A stretch of 64,000 nt of DNA. Source: Pseudoalteromonas luteoviolacea H33-S (GTDB lineage: Bacteria; Pseudomonadota; Gammaproteobacteria; Enterobacterales; Alteromonadaceae). Shown piece after piece: positions 1-8,787 of this stretch (its first letter is position 1; each line of letters opens with the position of its first letter). The position numbers and the translations under genes are program-made. The notes below the pieces were generated by a model. The model saw only the letters and a program-made list of their open reading frames with translations, was not told where the DNA came from and made no database searches. The stretch spans positions 62,001-126,000 of the forward strand of contig NZ_AUXY01000133.1 of assembly GCF_001625695.1 (NCBI RefSeq), given 5' to 3'.

Positions 1-2
1 AA

Positions 3-74
3 CAGTACGCAACTGTTGTCGTTTTTGAAGATTTATATGGCAATAAATGGGATTTATTAGAACCAAAAAAATAG
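3..74 (+). CDS. C-terminal end of a glyoxalase/VOC-fold protein (partial)
   Basis: Only the last 23 codons lie in the window, in frame 3, ending at TAG 72-74. The tail contains VVVFEDLYGNKWDLLEP. A valine-rich strand followed by D-x-x-G-N-x-W-D-L-x-E-P is the usual last strand of VOC (glyoxalase/bleomycin-resistance/dioxygenase) proteins, where the Glu is often a metal ligand. The call rests on this short motif alone, so the substrate cannot be given. The gene starts before the window and reads towards the decarboxylase at 379. Confidence 0.5.
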   Translation, partial: QYATVVVFEDLYGNKWDLLEPKK

Positions 75-378
75 CTGCTGGCTCGAAGAAGGAGCTTCGT
101 TAAGCTGGTCATCGAATATAGGCATATACCAAAAAATAGCGCATTATTTGTATTTAAGTTTGTTTTACCTCAATTCATTGTTTAATAAACACACTTCAAT
201 TAAATTTTTTATTAATTACTGAGTCTATGAAACGTATTCTTGATGCGTTCATATATTGCTTTGCCCTAACTATACGGGAAAACGAGCGATATACAGTGCA
301 CAGGATAGCAGCATGTGAGCGCATTAATGCGATGGCATGGTGAATGATTGTTTAAATATACAGACTGAGTAAACTAAC
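75..378. other. Intergenic region before the PLP decarboxylase
   Basis: About 300 bases without a gene. A short hairpin (CGAAG 84-88 with CTTCG 95-99) follows the upstream stop and has no clear T tract. A perfect 12-base palindrome, CGCATTAATGCG, lies at 320-331, about 50 bases before the decarboxylase start, and could be an operator. No other structure was seen, and no convincing promoter was assigned. Confidence 0.4.
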
Positions 379-2346
379 ATGGATATACGCCTATTCTCTC
401 CTTACTTTCTTGGCTCTTATGGTGAAAATAACCACGAGTTTGAAGATATCTTTTTAGAGTTCTTTCGGGACCACGTTTATTGGCGACGTAGTTTTCATCC
501 AGAAGATTTACCGCCAGTCTCTATTATTGAAAAACAATCTTCCCATTACCTAGAAACCATGGCCAAAACCAAGCAAGAACTGCATAAGCTAAGTGCGGAT
601 TTAAAGCAATCTGTGCCGTTTTCAAACCCACGTTATATTGGGCATATGGCATCTGATTTGCTGCTACCGGGAATGCTGGCGCAATTTATTACAGCGCTGT
701 ATAACCCTAACAATGTTACAGAAGAAGCTGCGCCAGTCACCGTTAAAATGGAGTTGGAAGTGGGTAACAAACTAGCGCAAATGTTTGGCTACAACTTGGA
801 CGCAGACAAAGGCGCAGTCGCTTGGGGGCATTTAACCTCAGGTGGTACGGTGGCGAACTATCAGAGCTTATGGATGTTTCGCTCCGTGAAGTACTACCCA
901 TTGGCGGTAAAGCGCTGTGGTGAGCTGGCAGATATTGACTTTGTGGATGGGCAAGGGCGTTCACTGCAAAGCATGTCTACTTGGGAGTTAATGAATCTCT
1001 CGATTGACGAAGTAGTGCAAATTCGTGTCAATTGCTTAAATAAGCTCAAAGCCATGGGTGATGAGAAGTATGATGAACTTATCGAGTTACTCAGAGAGCA
1101 GCGTATTGAACACCAAGGCCATATTGACTTTTTTGACCAGCATAAAGATTTAAAACAGCCCGTGGTGTTTGTGCCAGCCACTGCTCATTATTCATGGATA
1201 AAAGCCATGAAGATTTTGGGTATAGGCAGTAAAAACCTATGGCAAGTTCCTACTGATGAAAAAATGCGTTTAGATCCGACGGCACTTAAACAGTTACTGC
1301 TAAAAGCAAAATCTGAAAACCGTACTGTCCTTGCGGTGATTGGCGTTTTGGGGACTACCGAGTTTGGAACCGTTGATCCTATCGCTGACATTGTATCTTT
1401 GCGTGACGAAATGATCCGAGATGAGGGATTGAATTACTATATTCACGTGGATGCCGCATGGGGTGGCTACTTGTCGTCTGTATTTAGAGATGAAGACAAT
1501 CGAATGCGCGAACATGAAGCGGTTAAAGCTGGGTTTGAATACTTCCCATCTGTCAAAGTCTACAATGCATTTGCCGCGCTATGCGAAACTGACTCCATTA
1601 CGGTTGACCCACATAAGCTAGGTTATATGCCCTTTGGTAGCGGTGCATTTATCGCCAGAAACAAAAATATGTGTGGCTTTGTGGTGCAAGAAGCTGCCTA
1701 TGTATTTGATAAAAAGAACCGATTTGTTGAGCCTGAGCCTAAATTAAATCAGTTAGGTCAGTATATTATGGAAGGCTCAAAGCCGGGAGCAGCCGCAGCA
1801 GCAAGTTATGTGGCACAAAATGTTTTACCACTCAATGCTGAGCATTTCGGAAAATTACCAGCGAGCACAATTCGCACCACAGAAGTGTTTTACCATAAGA
1901 TTGCAGCATTGAGTGAAAAACTGGCAGGCAAAGCGACCTTGATTGCCCCCATAGAGCCTGACACAAACCTGATTTGCTTGGCCATTAACCCCGCGGGTAA
2001 CACCAGTACTCGAGTGTTAAATGACTTTACTCGAAAAGTGTTTGAGCACATTAAAATTGAGAAGTCGACGCCAATGTTTAGTAAGGAGTTTATTGGCTCT
2101 TATACTTCTATTTTTAGAAAAAACATCAATGATAAAGTAGCACATAATTTATGTATTAAGCTTGGTCTTGATCCGCACTCGTTTGTGAGAGATGTTGAAC
2201 AGGTTGAGTATCAAGATAACGCACTGTTTGTCTTACGACATACTTTGATGAACCCATGGTTATCAGATGATAAAAATGGCGTTACTTATATGGATATGTA
2301 TCTTAACTACCTTGAGGAAATCATTTTGAAGGTAGTAGAGCAATAA
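379..2346 (+). CDS. Group II pyridoxal-phosphate amino acid decarboxylase, tyrosine-decarboxylase-like
   Basis: 655 residues, cytosolic, no signal peptide. The PLP lysine is K413 in the motif DPHKLGYMPF. The cofactor Asp region reads YIHVDAAWGGY, and the segment HYSWIKAMKILGIG matches the part of bacterial tyrosine decarboxylases that precedes the large domain. Length and layout, including the long N- and C-terminal extensions and the ILEGSK-like EGSKPGAAAAA stretch, resemble Enterococcus/Lactobacillus tyrosine decarboxylase (about 620 residues) more than 470-residue glutamate decarboxylase. The expected reaction is PLP-dependent decarboxylation of an amino acid, probably aromatic, to its amine. 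The substrate is inferred from overall resemblance only. No amine antiporter or transporter gene is adjacent, so an acid-resistance pair is not evident. Confidence 0.85.
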   Translation: MDIRLFSPYFLGSYGENNHEFEDIFLEFFRDHVYWRRSFHPEDLPPVSIIEKQSSHYLETMAKTKQELHKLSADLKQSVPFSNPRYIGHMASDLLLPGMLAQFITALYNPNNVTEEAAPVTVKMELEVGNKLAQMFGYNLDADKGAVAWGHLTSGGTVANYQSLWMFRSVKYYPLAVKRCGELADIDFVDGQGRSLQSMSTWELMNLSIDEVVQIRVNCLNKLKAMGDEKYDELIELLREQRIEHQGHIDFFDQHKDLKQPVVFVPATAHYSWIKAMKILGIGSKNLWQVPTDEKMRLDPTALKQLLLKAKSENRTVLAVIGVLGTTEFGTVDPIADIVSLRDEMIRDEGLNYYIHVDAAWGGYLSSVFRDEDNRMREHEAVKAGFEYFPSVKVYNAFAALCETDSITVDPHKLGYMPFGSGAFIARNKNMCGFVVQEAAYVFDKKNRFVEPEPKLNQLGQYIMEGSKPGAAAAASYVAQNVLPLNAEHFGKLPASTIRTTEVFYHKIAALSEKLAGKATLIAPIEPDTNLICLAINPAGNTSTRVLNDFTRKVFEHIKIEKSTPMFSKEFIGSYTSIFRKNINDKVAHNLCIKLGLDPHSFVRDVEQVEYQDNALFVLRHTLMNPWLSDDKNGVTYMDMYLNYLEEIILKVVEQ

Positions 2347-2538
2347 ATTCGGCCTATAAAAGATGCTGAGCTTTGGCCTGACAATGATGTCTGGGCTGAG
2401 CTTGGCAGATTAAAAGGTGAATATCTCAAGTTAATTCAGTCGACTGGATTATCTGCTTTTTGCTTGAGGTTGTTTTTTTGTACTGAAATAAAAAGCGGAT
2501 TGTATTACCAGGCTCATTATTTTTCATAAGGGACAAAA

Positions 2539-3807
2539 ATGAAAAGAATCTGTTTTGGAATCGTATTACTACTTTTATCTGTATCCGTGTTTGCGCGGCA
2601 TGAAGGAGACTTATGTTGGGGGTGGGATGATAGCAATCCACCCGAACTTAAAGAAGAGGCGCTAAGAAGCTTTTTGGCCGATAGCCGGATAGGTAATATT
2701 TATATCTGTGGACAACCCATATTAATTACTAAACCTTTGATAATTGATAGACCTGTCCGATTTGAAGGTATAGGGCATACCGCTCAGATTATTGCTAAAA
2801 GTAAGTTTGCCGATTCTGCTGCTATGCTCAAGTTTACCGAAAATGCCAGTGGGAGCCAGATCAGGCAAGTTGTGATTGATGGGGGCTTTTTAGCAACAAA
2901 AGGCGTAGAAGTACAAGGTGTGGATGGCATTGATATTTCTTACTCGGTATTCAGTCGTTTTTTAGGAACTGATTTTAAAACGGGCACCATAACGCATTAC
3001 TCAGAAATTTACCCAGCTCGGGCGATTCAGATCACAAACAGTCGTAATATTCATATTTTCAATAATTTCATAGATAGAGTTGGAGGGTATGACGCCAGTT
3101 CTGATAGGTATTTTAATGGTGTAGATCTTGTGAGGGAAGGGCGTTTGGCGCACAGGGGAATATCTATAGTCGGGTCAGCTTCTGGTCAGGTAGAAGTATC
3201 TAAAAATACCATTCGTGATGTTTATGGTTATTTAGATTCAAGCGCAATTTACGTACAAAGTATGGACTGTGTGGATCGTTGTTATTATGGAGTGATCTCA
3301 GATAATGACATTAATGCTTTTGGTAATAATGGCATTAAGCTTTTAGCAAGTAATTTCAATGTTCACTACAATCGCCTCTTTTCAAATGGTCAAAGTAACA
3401 GTGTGGATCGCCAAACAATAGGCACTACTTCATCCGCTATATTTTCACTTTGCCACTCGACGCCATGCTCAGAAAATATAATTTCAAGCAATGTCATAGA
3501 GCTACAAAGAGCGTACAGAGGGATACAAGCTATCGGTGAGCATTATGTTGGCGGTAATCAAGTCACAATTCATAGCCCACACATCACAGCCAGAGGTATG
3601 CTTACCTATGAGTTTTCACTTCAGGTTAGCTCAGGGTTGAGCCACTTCAGTGGTAACCGTATTTATGGGGAGGCTAAAAACCCGCATTTAGGTGCGACAA
3701 ACTATGCAGATGGATACTGCATTAATAGTGTTTCACATACTTACCGTAGTGAGGTTTACCATGACTGTGATCCTGTGTTGCCCAGCACTGTCTTACTAAG
3801 GCATTAA
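2539..3807 (+). CDS. Exported right-handed parallel beta-helix protein
   Basis: 422 residues with an N-terminal signal peptide (about 1-19, KRICFGIVLLLLSVSVFA). From about residue 60 the protein shows short repeating strands of the pectate-lyase/NosD type, such as NSRNIHIFNNFIDRVGG, VEVSKNTIRDVYGY and GVISDNDINAFGNNGIKLL. Asn ladders (FNNF, SKNTI, SDNDI) are typical of a solenoid. Such proteins are often polysaccharide lyases or surface structural proteins, but no lyase catalytic triad can be assigned. Six or more Cys (WGWDD-adjacent C, ICG, CVDRC, CHSTPC, YCINS, HDC) suggest disulfides in the periplasm or outside the cell. It starts 11 bases after a GGGAC-like ribosome site and is followed by a hairpin. 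Confidence 0.7.
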   Translation: MKRICFGIVLLLLSVSVFARHEGDLCWGWDDSNPPELKEEALRSFLADSRIGNIYICGQPILITKPLIIDRPVRFEGIGHTAQIIAKSKFADSAAMLKFTENASGSQIRQVVIDGGFLATKGVEVQGVDGIDISYSVFSRFLGTDFKTGTITHYSEIYPARAIQITNSRNIHIFNNFIDRVGGYDASSDRYFNGVDLVREGRLAHRGISIVGSASGQVEVSKNTIRDVYGYLDSSAIYVQSMDCVDRCYYGVISDNDINAFGNNGIKLLASNFNVHYNRLFSNGQSNSVDRQTIGTTSSAIFSLCHSTPCSENIISSNVIELQRAYRGIQAIGEHYVGGNQVTIHSPHITARGMLTYEFSLQVSSGLSHFSGNRIYGEAKNPHLGATNYADGYCINSVSHTYRSEVYHDCDPVLPSTVLLRH

Positions 3808-3818
3808 AGGCAAATTCA

Positions 3819-3853
3819 CTCACCCACGCTCGCAGCTTAGCTGGGTGGGTGAG
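3819..3853 (+). terminator. Hairpin after the beta-helix gene
   Basis: CTCACCCAC (3819-3827) pairs with GTGGGTGAG (3845-3853) over a 17-base loop. The stem is strong but no T tract follows. It is probably a transcript-end or stability hairpin rather than a classical intrinsic terminator. Confidence 0.45.
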
Positions 3854-3972
3854 ACATGCTGCGACAACGCTGCACATAGTGCTTGTTCCTTGCTTTTATT
3901 TCTTTAAATTCCTGCTCAATTTATAGACTTTTTTGCCGATAACCAAATTACATGGATGGGCTTGGAGGAGCT

Positions 3973-4938
3973 ATGAAAATTGAAAGTGCACAAATTGAGA
4001 TGCGTAACAAACATGAAGGGCAATTTCACGTCAGTGAGCAGCGGACAGAAGTTACAATGCCTGAAGAGGAGCAAAGTGCTTTGTCCATGGCTGACACTGA
4101 AGTTACTAAGGCAGAGCAAGCTGCAAGTGACATGGAAATGGGCAACGATGCTAAGCTGTATATTCTTAAGTTATTGGTACAGAAGCTAACCGGAAAAGAA
4201 GTGAGTTGGTACGATGACACCATAGGTAAGGACGTAGCAGAGGCTGAAGCTGCCGCTGAGCTTGCTGCTGCAGATGCCGAGCAGCCCGAACCAACTCATG
4301 TTATTGTTGAGCGTTTAAGTCACGAGCACCAATCTAATGTATTTAAAGTAGGTGGGCACATTACACTCCAAAATGGCGAGCAAATTGCTTTTGCGTTTAA
4401 GTCTGTATTTGAGCAATCTCACACCAGTTACGAGCGTACGATTGAAGATATAAATATGAAAGATCCGCTAATTATCAGCTTTACCAATAAGGCAGTTGAG
4501 CTGGATAGTGAGCAGATGCAGTTTGATATTGATGCCGATGGCAAAGCAGATACATTCTCCCATCTTAAAAAAGGCTATGGCTTTTTGGCGCTGGATTTAA
4601 ACAATAATTCGCGTATTGATGATGGCACTGAACTATTCGGAGCGCTAAGTGGTAATGGCTTTGCTGATTTAGCCAAATACGACCAGGATGGCAACGGCTT
4701 TATTGACGAAAATGACGAGGTATTTGACAGCCTCAAAGTATGGATAAAAAACAAAGATGAAGACAAGTTGGTGACACTGTCAGAGGCTAAAATTGGCGCT
4801 ATAGGGTTGCAAAATGCAGATACCCCGATGAATATTCGCGAGCAAGGCGAGCTGAAAGGTGCAATCAGAAAATCAGGTTTTTATCTGGATGAGCAGGGTA
4901 ACCCAAACTTAGTGCAGCAGATTGATTATGTGGTTTAG
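3973..4938 (+). CDS. EF-hand-like calcium-binding protein related to RTX-protein segments
   Basis: 321 residues from ATG 3973, chosen because GGAGGAG at 3964-3970 sits just before it. An in-frame ATG at 3952 lacks such a site. No signal peptide is visible. The N-terminal half is Glu/Ala-rich. The C-terminal third has two EF-hand-like loops, LDLNNNSRIDDGTELFG and YDQDGNGFIDENDEVF, followed by LKVWIKNKDEDKLVTLSEAKIGAIGL. This arrangement (D-x-N-x-D/N-x-x-I-x-D-G-x-E-L-F-G, then D-x-D-G-N-G-x-I-D, then L-x-V-W) is familiar from the calcium-binding segment of large RTX/hemolysin-type exoproteins. Here it stands alone without RTX nonapeptides or a type I secretion gene. Calcium binding is likely. 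Function and localisation are unknown. Confidence 0.65.
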   Translation: MKIESAQIEMRNKHEGQFHVSEQRTEVTMPEEEQSALSMADTEVTKAEQAASDMEMGNDAKLYILKLLVQKLTGKEVSWYDDTIGKDVAEAEAAAELAAADAEQPEPTHVIVERLSHEHQSNVFKVGGHITLQNGEQIAFAFKSVFEQSHTSYERTIEDINMKDPLIISFTNKAVELDSEQMQFDIDADGKADTFSHLKKGYGFLALDLNNNSRIDDGTELFGALSGNGFADLAKYDQDGNGFIDENDEVFDSLKVWIKNKDEDKLVTLSEAKIGAIGLQNADTPMNIREQGELKGAIRKSGFYLDEQGNPNLVQQIDYVV

Positions 4939-5002
4939 TTAACTGTGTACAAGCGACTAAAAATAAAAATCGACTTGGGGAATTGCAATATGTATTTAAT
5001 TA

Positions 5003-6127
5003 TTAAGGCTCTAGTTTTTTGGTCTGTTTATATGTTTTATACCGCCGGTTTACTATTTCTTTGTATCTTTTATAATCAGAAAAGGCATCAGAGAGCAGCT
5101 TCAAGTCGATGTTAAGCTCTAAGCCTTGTAATTGAATGAATGTAAATAAGTTAATAAATATGCAGTGCGAAAACCTAAGTTCATCTCTAGAGTAAGAAAA
5201 TGGTACCCTGAGAATTGCAATGAAACTTCTCATTTCGTTCATTGAGATTAATGTCTTTCCTTTTCGCCATCTATCAAATTTTTTCTTTATAGCGGTGATA
5301 TCAGGTTCATGTAACTCAGGAGAGTTTGAACTAATGGGCGGGTTCGTGATATCTGGATCTTGCATTCTCTTTTTAGCTATATCGCGATATAGGTCGGCCC
5401 ATTTGATAGTCCGCTCGTTGGCATAGCCATGCTCGTCGCGTGACCATGCTTTTTTGAAATTAATAAGGAACTGTTCTGTTGAAAGGCTTAGTTTGTTAGT
5501 TTTCTCATTGAAGATTGGTAAAACCTTGTGGAGATATGAATATTCAGTAGTATTAAATTCAAGCTCCAAAAATAATTCAAATAAAGCTGCCCAGTACATT
5601 ACTGATTTAACTAAATAAATATACATGGTGTTGCCGTCTAGATCAAAGTTGTTCTGTGTCTTGATGCTAAGCCATGTTTTTAAGTAACTTTCTATTAACT
5701 CAATGCTTTTAGCGGAACTTAGTTCTTCCAAAATAGTATGCTCAAGGTCACAATGAGCCTCTAGAAAGCTCCAGTAATATCTTAAAGCAATGTCTTCTTC
5801 CTGATTGTTATACTTACCGCCGTTAACAAAGGATTTTAATAAGTACCAGCTACCCATATTTTGTGGGTTAGGTTCTCGACTAAAGTTTAGCTTAAGAGAA
5901 TCAGTATCAATATTGAAGTACGATTCAAAAATAGATAATCGTCTTCTACCATGCCTTATATCTCTAAAGATTTGATGATCGTGTGAAATGTTTTTATCTC
6001 TTTTAAGTTTTCTGGCGAGCTTAACTAATAAGTCTGATTCTGATGAAATGCACTTTAATGAAATTATGATTAACTCCGGCAGGTAATTAAACAGTAACCC
6101 TTTATTCATGCTTGTAGGAAATATCAT
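5003..6127 (-). CDS. Hypothetical protein, AT-rich orphan
   Basis: 374 residues that I do not recognise. It is rich in Ile, Lys, Asn and aromatic residues and probably mostly helical, with no signal peptide and no clear membrane segment. A central proline-containing linker (DPDITNPPISSNSPELHEPDITA) separates a larger N-terminal half from a C-terminal part that starts KKKFDRWRKGKTL and ends with a basic tail (NRRYKTYKQTKKL). The arrangement MNEMRSFIAILR after the KGKTLIS segment is compatible with a helix-turn-helix, but this is weak. Base composition is visibly more AT-rich than its neighbours, which suggests acquisition. The start is uncertain between M1 and M7, and neither has a good ribosome site. 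Confidence 0.6.
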   Translation of the reverse strand: MIFPTSMNKGLLFNYLPELIIISLKCISSESDLLVKLARKLKRDKNISHDHQIFRDIRHGRRRLSIFESYFNIDTDSLKLNFSREPNPQNMGSWYLLKSFVNGGKYNNQEEDIALRYYWSFLEAHCDLEHTILEELSSAKSIELIESYLKTWLSIKTQNNFDLDGNTMYIYLVKSVMYWAALFELFLELEFNTTEYSYLHKVLPIFNEKTNKLSLSTEQFLINFKKAWSRDEHGYANERTIKWADLYRDIAKKRMQDPDITNPPISSNSPELHEPDITAIKKKFDRWRKGKTLISMNEMRSFIAILRVPFSYSRDELRFSHCIFINLFTFIQLQGLELNIDLKLLSDAFSDYKRYKEIVNRRYKTYKQTKKLEP

Positions 6128-6206
6128 ATTTCAGTGAAAAGTCCCTTTTTTCTATTTGCTTATATGAAAAACTAACACTCAATTAAACAATAGAAAAGGA
6201 AATGTT

Positions 6207-6353
6207 ATGACAAAATCTAAAATTACACCGCGAAACAACTCTGCAAATATGCCAAATGCTAATAAGGGTACACCAGGAACTAATAGGCAACACGATCAAG
6301 TTCATGGGAACCGGAGTAAACAAATTCAAAGGAGGCGTCAAGGGAAGAAATAA
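6207..6353 (+). CDS. Small basic Asn/Gln/Lys-rich protein of 48 residues
   Basis: ATG at 6207 is preceded by AAAAGGAAATGTT, with AGGA at good spacing, and the reading frame ends at TAA 6351-6353. The product begins MTKSKITPRNNSANMPNANK and has a GTPGTNRQHDQVHGNRSKQ core, ending in Arg/Lys. The pattern N-x-N-K-G-T-x-G-T-N-x-x-x-D-Q-x-x-G-N-R-x-K-Q matches small uncharacterised proteins I recall from Vibrio, Shewanella and Pseudoalteromonas. It is strongly hydrophilic, has no Cys or Trp, and is probably disordered, perhaps nucleic-acid binding. A 16-bp terminator-like inverted repeat follows. Confidence 0.65.
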   Translation: MTKSKITPRNNSANMPNANKGTPGTNRQHDQVHGNRSKQIQRRRQGKK

Positions 6354-6423
6354 CCTATAACAATTGGAAGTCTGAAAATATATGTAGGTTGGAGTAAGCT
6401 GACTTTTCATGATTATAGATTTT

Positions 6424-6473
6424 ACTAAAAAACAATTAATGAACAAAAATCGCTCTTTTAATTGTTTTTTAGT
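6424..6473. terminator. Bidirectional terminator, perfect 16-bp inverted repeat
   Basis: ACTAAAAAACAATTAA (6424-6439) is perfectly complementary to TTAATTGTTTTTTAGT (6458-6473) over an 18-base loop. Six T occur in the descending arm on each strand. It lies between the convergent 48-residue gene and the FG-GAP gene and can end transcripts from both. Confidence 0.65.
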
Positions 6474-6490
6474 ATTTATTCAGATGGATA

Positions 6491-7753
6491 TTATTTCACT
6501 TTATCATGTCGATTTGACGCAACTGCTTTACTACCTTCTAAATCCAGCATATACACCGCACCTGATGAATTGCCGTTATCATCGCGATGTGGTGCGGCAA
6601 CGATGGCATGTTGATTTGATAGCGCGAGATTCCAGCCAAATCTGTCATCGATTTTTCCGTCTTTGGCGACGATCTTTGATGTGTAGTGCCACTGGCTACC
6701 TTGTTTTTTATACATATAGACAGCACCTGCATTGCTGCCGTTGGCGTCATGGTGCATCGCACTAATTAGGGCGGTGTCATTAGAGAGTGTTACGCCGCGT
6801 GCAAATCGGTCATCTGCATGAGCATCTGGCGCGACCAGCTTTTGTGTTTGCGTCCATTTTCCATCCGTGCGCTCAAAAATGTACGCTGAACCTGCATCCT
6901 CACCTACACCTTCAATATCGTCTCTTCTGGCAGAGATCAGTGCAGTATCGCCTCGCAGCGCAACTCGTACTCCGAAGATATCTGTATGTCCACCATCTTT
7001 TGCCATCAGTTTAGCTTGTTGCTGCCACTGTTTACCATCAAATTCATAGGCATAAACTGCACCGGCCTCTTGTGCTATTTCATCATGTAAGTCTGCACCG
7101 ACAAGAATGGTATTACCATCAATCGCCACACTAATACCGAATAAATCATCCGCAGCACCGTCTTTGGCTGTGAGTTTTGTTTGATACTGCCAAGCACCGT
7201 TTTCGCGAGTATATACATAAGCTGAACCAGAGTCTTTGTGTGGAGCGTCACTGTGCGGCGCACCGATGACTAAAAAGCGCTCAGTCAGTGCAATGCTTTG
7301 TCCAAATACATCGCCAGCTTTACCATCAATTGCAGTTAAAATTTGTTTTTGTGTCCAAGTGTTGCCTTGTTTTTCGAATACCACCACGGCGCCAGAGTCT
7401 TTACCTCGGCTGTCTCTTCTTGATACACCTAACATGGCCATATTATTTTTAAGTGCCACATTACCACCAAGTGTGTCCTCGCTGAATGCAGGCTCTGCCA
7501 CTAACTTTGCTTGTTGGTACCAGCCGTTGCTGCCGAGTGCATACACGTAGGCGGCCCCTGCATTTTGAATTGTTTTTGTATCCGCTTTAAAGGCACCGAT
7601 CAGAGCAGTTTTACCGTCTACAGCAACGCTAAATCCAAAACTGTCATCGGCTTTGCCGTCATGAGGTAAAAGTTTCTGTTGATTGGCCTCGCCCTGAGAA
7701 GCCACAAGCAGAGTTAGACAAGATAACACTTTAAGTAGAGCACCCGATTTCAT
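6491..7753 (-). CDS. Exported FG-GAP repeat protein, predicted seven-bladed beta-propeller
   Basis: 420 residues with a signal peptide (about 1-23, ending SQGEA). Seven tandem units of about 55 residues follow, each starting like K-L-x-A-x-D-G-x-A-D-D-x-F-G-x-S-V-A and continuing T-A-L-I-G-A, then S-G-A-V-Y-V-Y, then a G-x-W-x-Q linker. Examples are KLTAKDGAADDLFGISVA and KLMAKDGGHTDIFGVRVA. Asp-rich loops in the repeats are typical calcium sites of integrin-alpha-type propellers. Seven units match one closed propeller. Role unknown; surface or extracellular binding is plausible. No adjacent partner gene suggests a pathway. Confidence 0.8.
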   Translation of the reverse strand: MKSGALLKVLSCLTLLVASQGEANQQKLLPHDGKADDSFGFSVAVDGKTALIGAFKADTKTIQNAGAAYVYALGSNGWYQQAKLVAEPAFSEDTLGGNVALKNNMAMLGVSRRDSRGKDSGAVVVFEKQGNTWTQKQILTAIDGKAGDVFGQSIALTERFLVIGAPHSDAPHKDSGSAYVYTRENGAWQYQTKLTAKDGAADDLFGISVAIDGNTILVGADLHDEIAQEAGAVYAYEFDGKQWQQQAKLMAKDGGHTDIFGVRVALRGDTALISARRDDIEGVGEDAGSAYIFERTDGKWTQTQKLVAPDAHADDRFARGVTLSNDTALISAMHHDANGSNAGAVYMYKKQGSQWHYTSKIVAKDGKIDDRFGWNLALSNQHAIVAAPHRDDNGNSSGAVYMLDLEGSKAVASNRHDKVK

Positions 7754-7996
7754 TATTATTTTCCTTGGGTTAGATAATGCTGTGCCAATATATGAAACTT
7801 TTTAATGCATAACAAGTGTCTACAGCGTCGGGTTTGTGCAAATTTATTCGAGGTTGACTCATATGCTATAAATGTTTGTTGAAACTGATCTTTGACTACT
7901 CCATAAGCCTTCTTAGAGTAATGCTGTGTAATAGATTTTTCTTATGAAAGTCCGTAATTTCGTGTCGAACACACATATATCAAAGGATTATCTAAA

Positions 7997-8527
7997 GTGA
8001 AGCTAGTTATACTATCTTTAATGTTTCTTATTGCTATGCCCATGTTTGCAGCGAGTAACGGGCAAGAAACGACAGCAAAAGGTATAAATACACAGGAAGC
8101 GCGGATAAAGGCGGAGCTAGAAAAGCGCTTAAATACCGCGATTATCTATTTGTTAGCATCAAATTTTAACGACCCTAGCTATTTGGCCAAATACAAATCT
8201 TTAGTCAAGGATTCAGAAGGAGATTTGTCGGTAAAAGCGCTGCGAAAAGCACTTAATGATGCGTCTGTTCTACTTGAAAACGCGCGTTTTATCAATCCAC
8301 GCCAGGCTGTACTTTGTTCTCGAGAAGATTTCCAAAATGGCGTTTGTTTTGCACCGAGTTGTACACCTTGTATATTTGATAAACCAGGACCATTGGGGAC
8401 AGGGTTATTGTGTAGAAAAGAAGAGTCGTCAGAACAGCTTCAAGCGTGTTGCGTCTCTGATGGTGGTGCGCCATGTGAAGTGTTTGATGACCACAGTCGC
8501 TTGAAAAACTCCGAGCTATTTGAATAA
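7997..8527 (+). CDS. Small exported Cys-rich protein
   Basis: 176 residues from a GTG start at 7997, supported by AAGGA at 7983-7987. A signal peptide is clear (KLVILSLMFLIAMPMFAAS). The middle is helical and charged. The C-terminal third carries eight Cys in SRED-GVCFAPSCTPC-type spacing (LCSRED, GVCFAPSCTPCIF, LLCRK, ACCVSDGGAPCEV), an even number that suggests four disulfides in the periplasm or outside. I do not recognise the family. It stands alone, divergent from the FG-GAP gene. Confidence 0.6.
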   Translation: MKLVILSLMFLIAMPMFAASNGQETTAKGINTQEARIKAELEKRLNTAIIYLLASNFNDPSYLAKYKSLVKDSEGDLSVKALRKALNDASVLLENARFINPRQAVLCSREDFQNGVCFAPSCTPCIFDKPGPLGTGLLCRKEESSEQLQACCVSDGGAPCEVFDDHSRLKNSELFE

Positions 8528-8787
8528 ACTTATATCAGAGGACCTAGAATAATGCTTTAAATAAAGTTTTAATATAGGTTCTCACATACAAAATACAAAG
8601 CAATTTAATCGTCTTAATCCATACACAGCATTTTTGCTTATATTCATCGATAACAAATGGTTACATTCACTCTTACAAGGTAGAGTTCATACCGCTTAGA
8701 CCTTGACTATACTCTGGTCTAATCAAGGTTTTGGTTCTCAAAGCGACACTTTTGAGTGTTATCGGTTTAATAAAGCGGATTAATAGC
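8528..8787. other. Region between the Cys-rich gene and the aminopeptidase gene
   Basis: It holds an imperfect inverted repeat (GAGGACCTA near 8537 with TAGGTTCTC near 8574) enclosing CTTTAAATAAAG followed by TTTT, which may end the upstream transcript. The aminopeptidase promoter should lie here, but I cannot assign it confidently. Confidence 0.3.

Noticed and set aside
6409..6765. 118-residue plus-strand frame over the FG-GAP gene
   Set aside because: It starts inside the bidirectional terminator, and most of it is the shadow of a repeat protein with clear coding character on the other strand.
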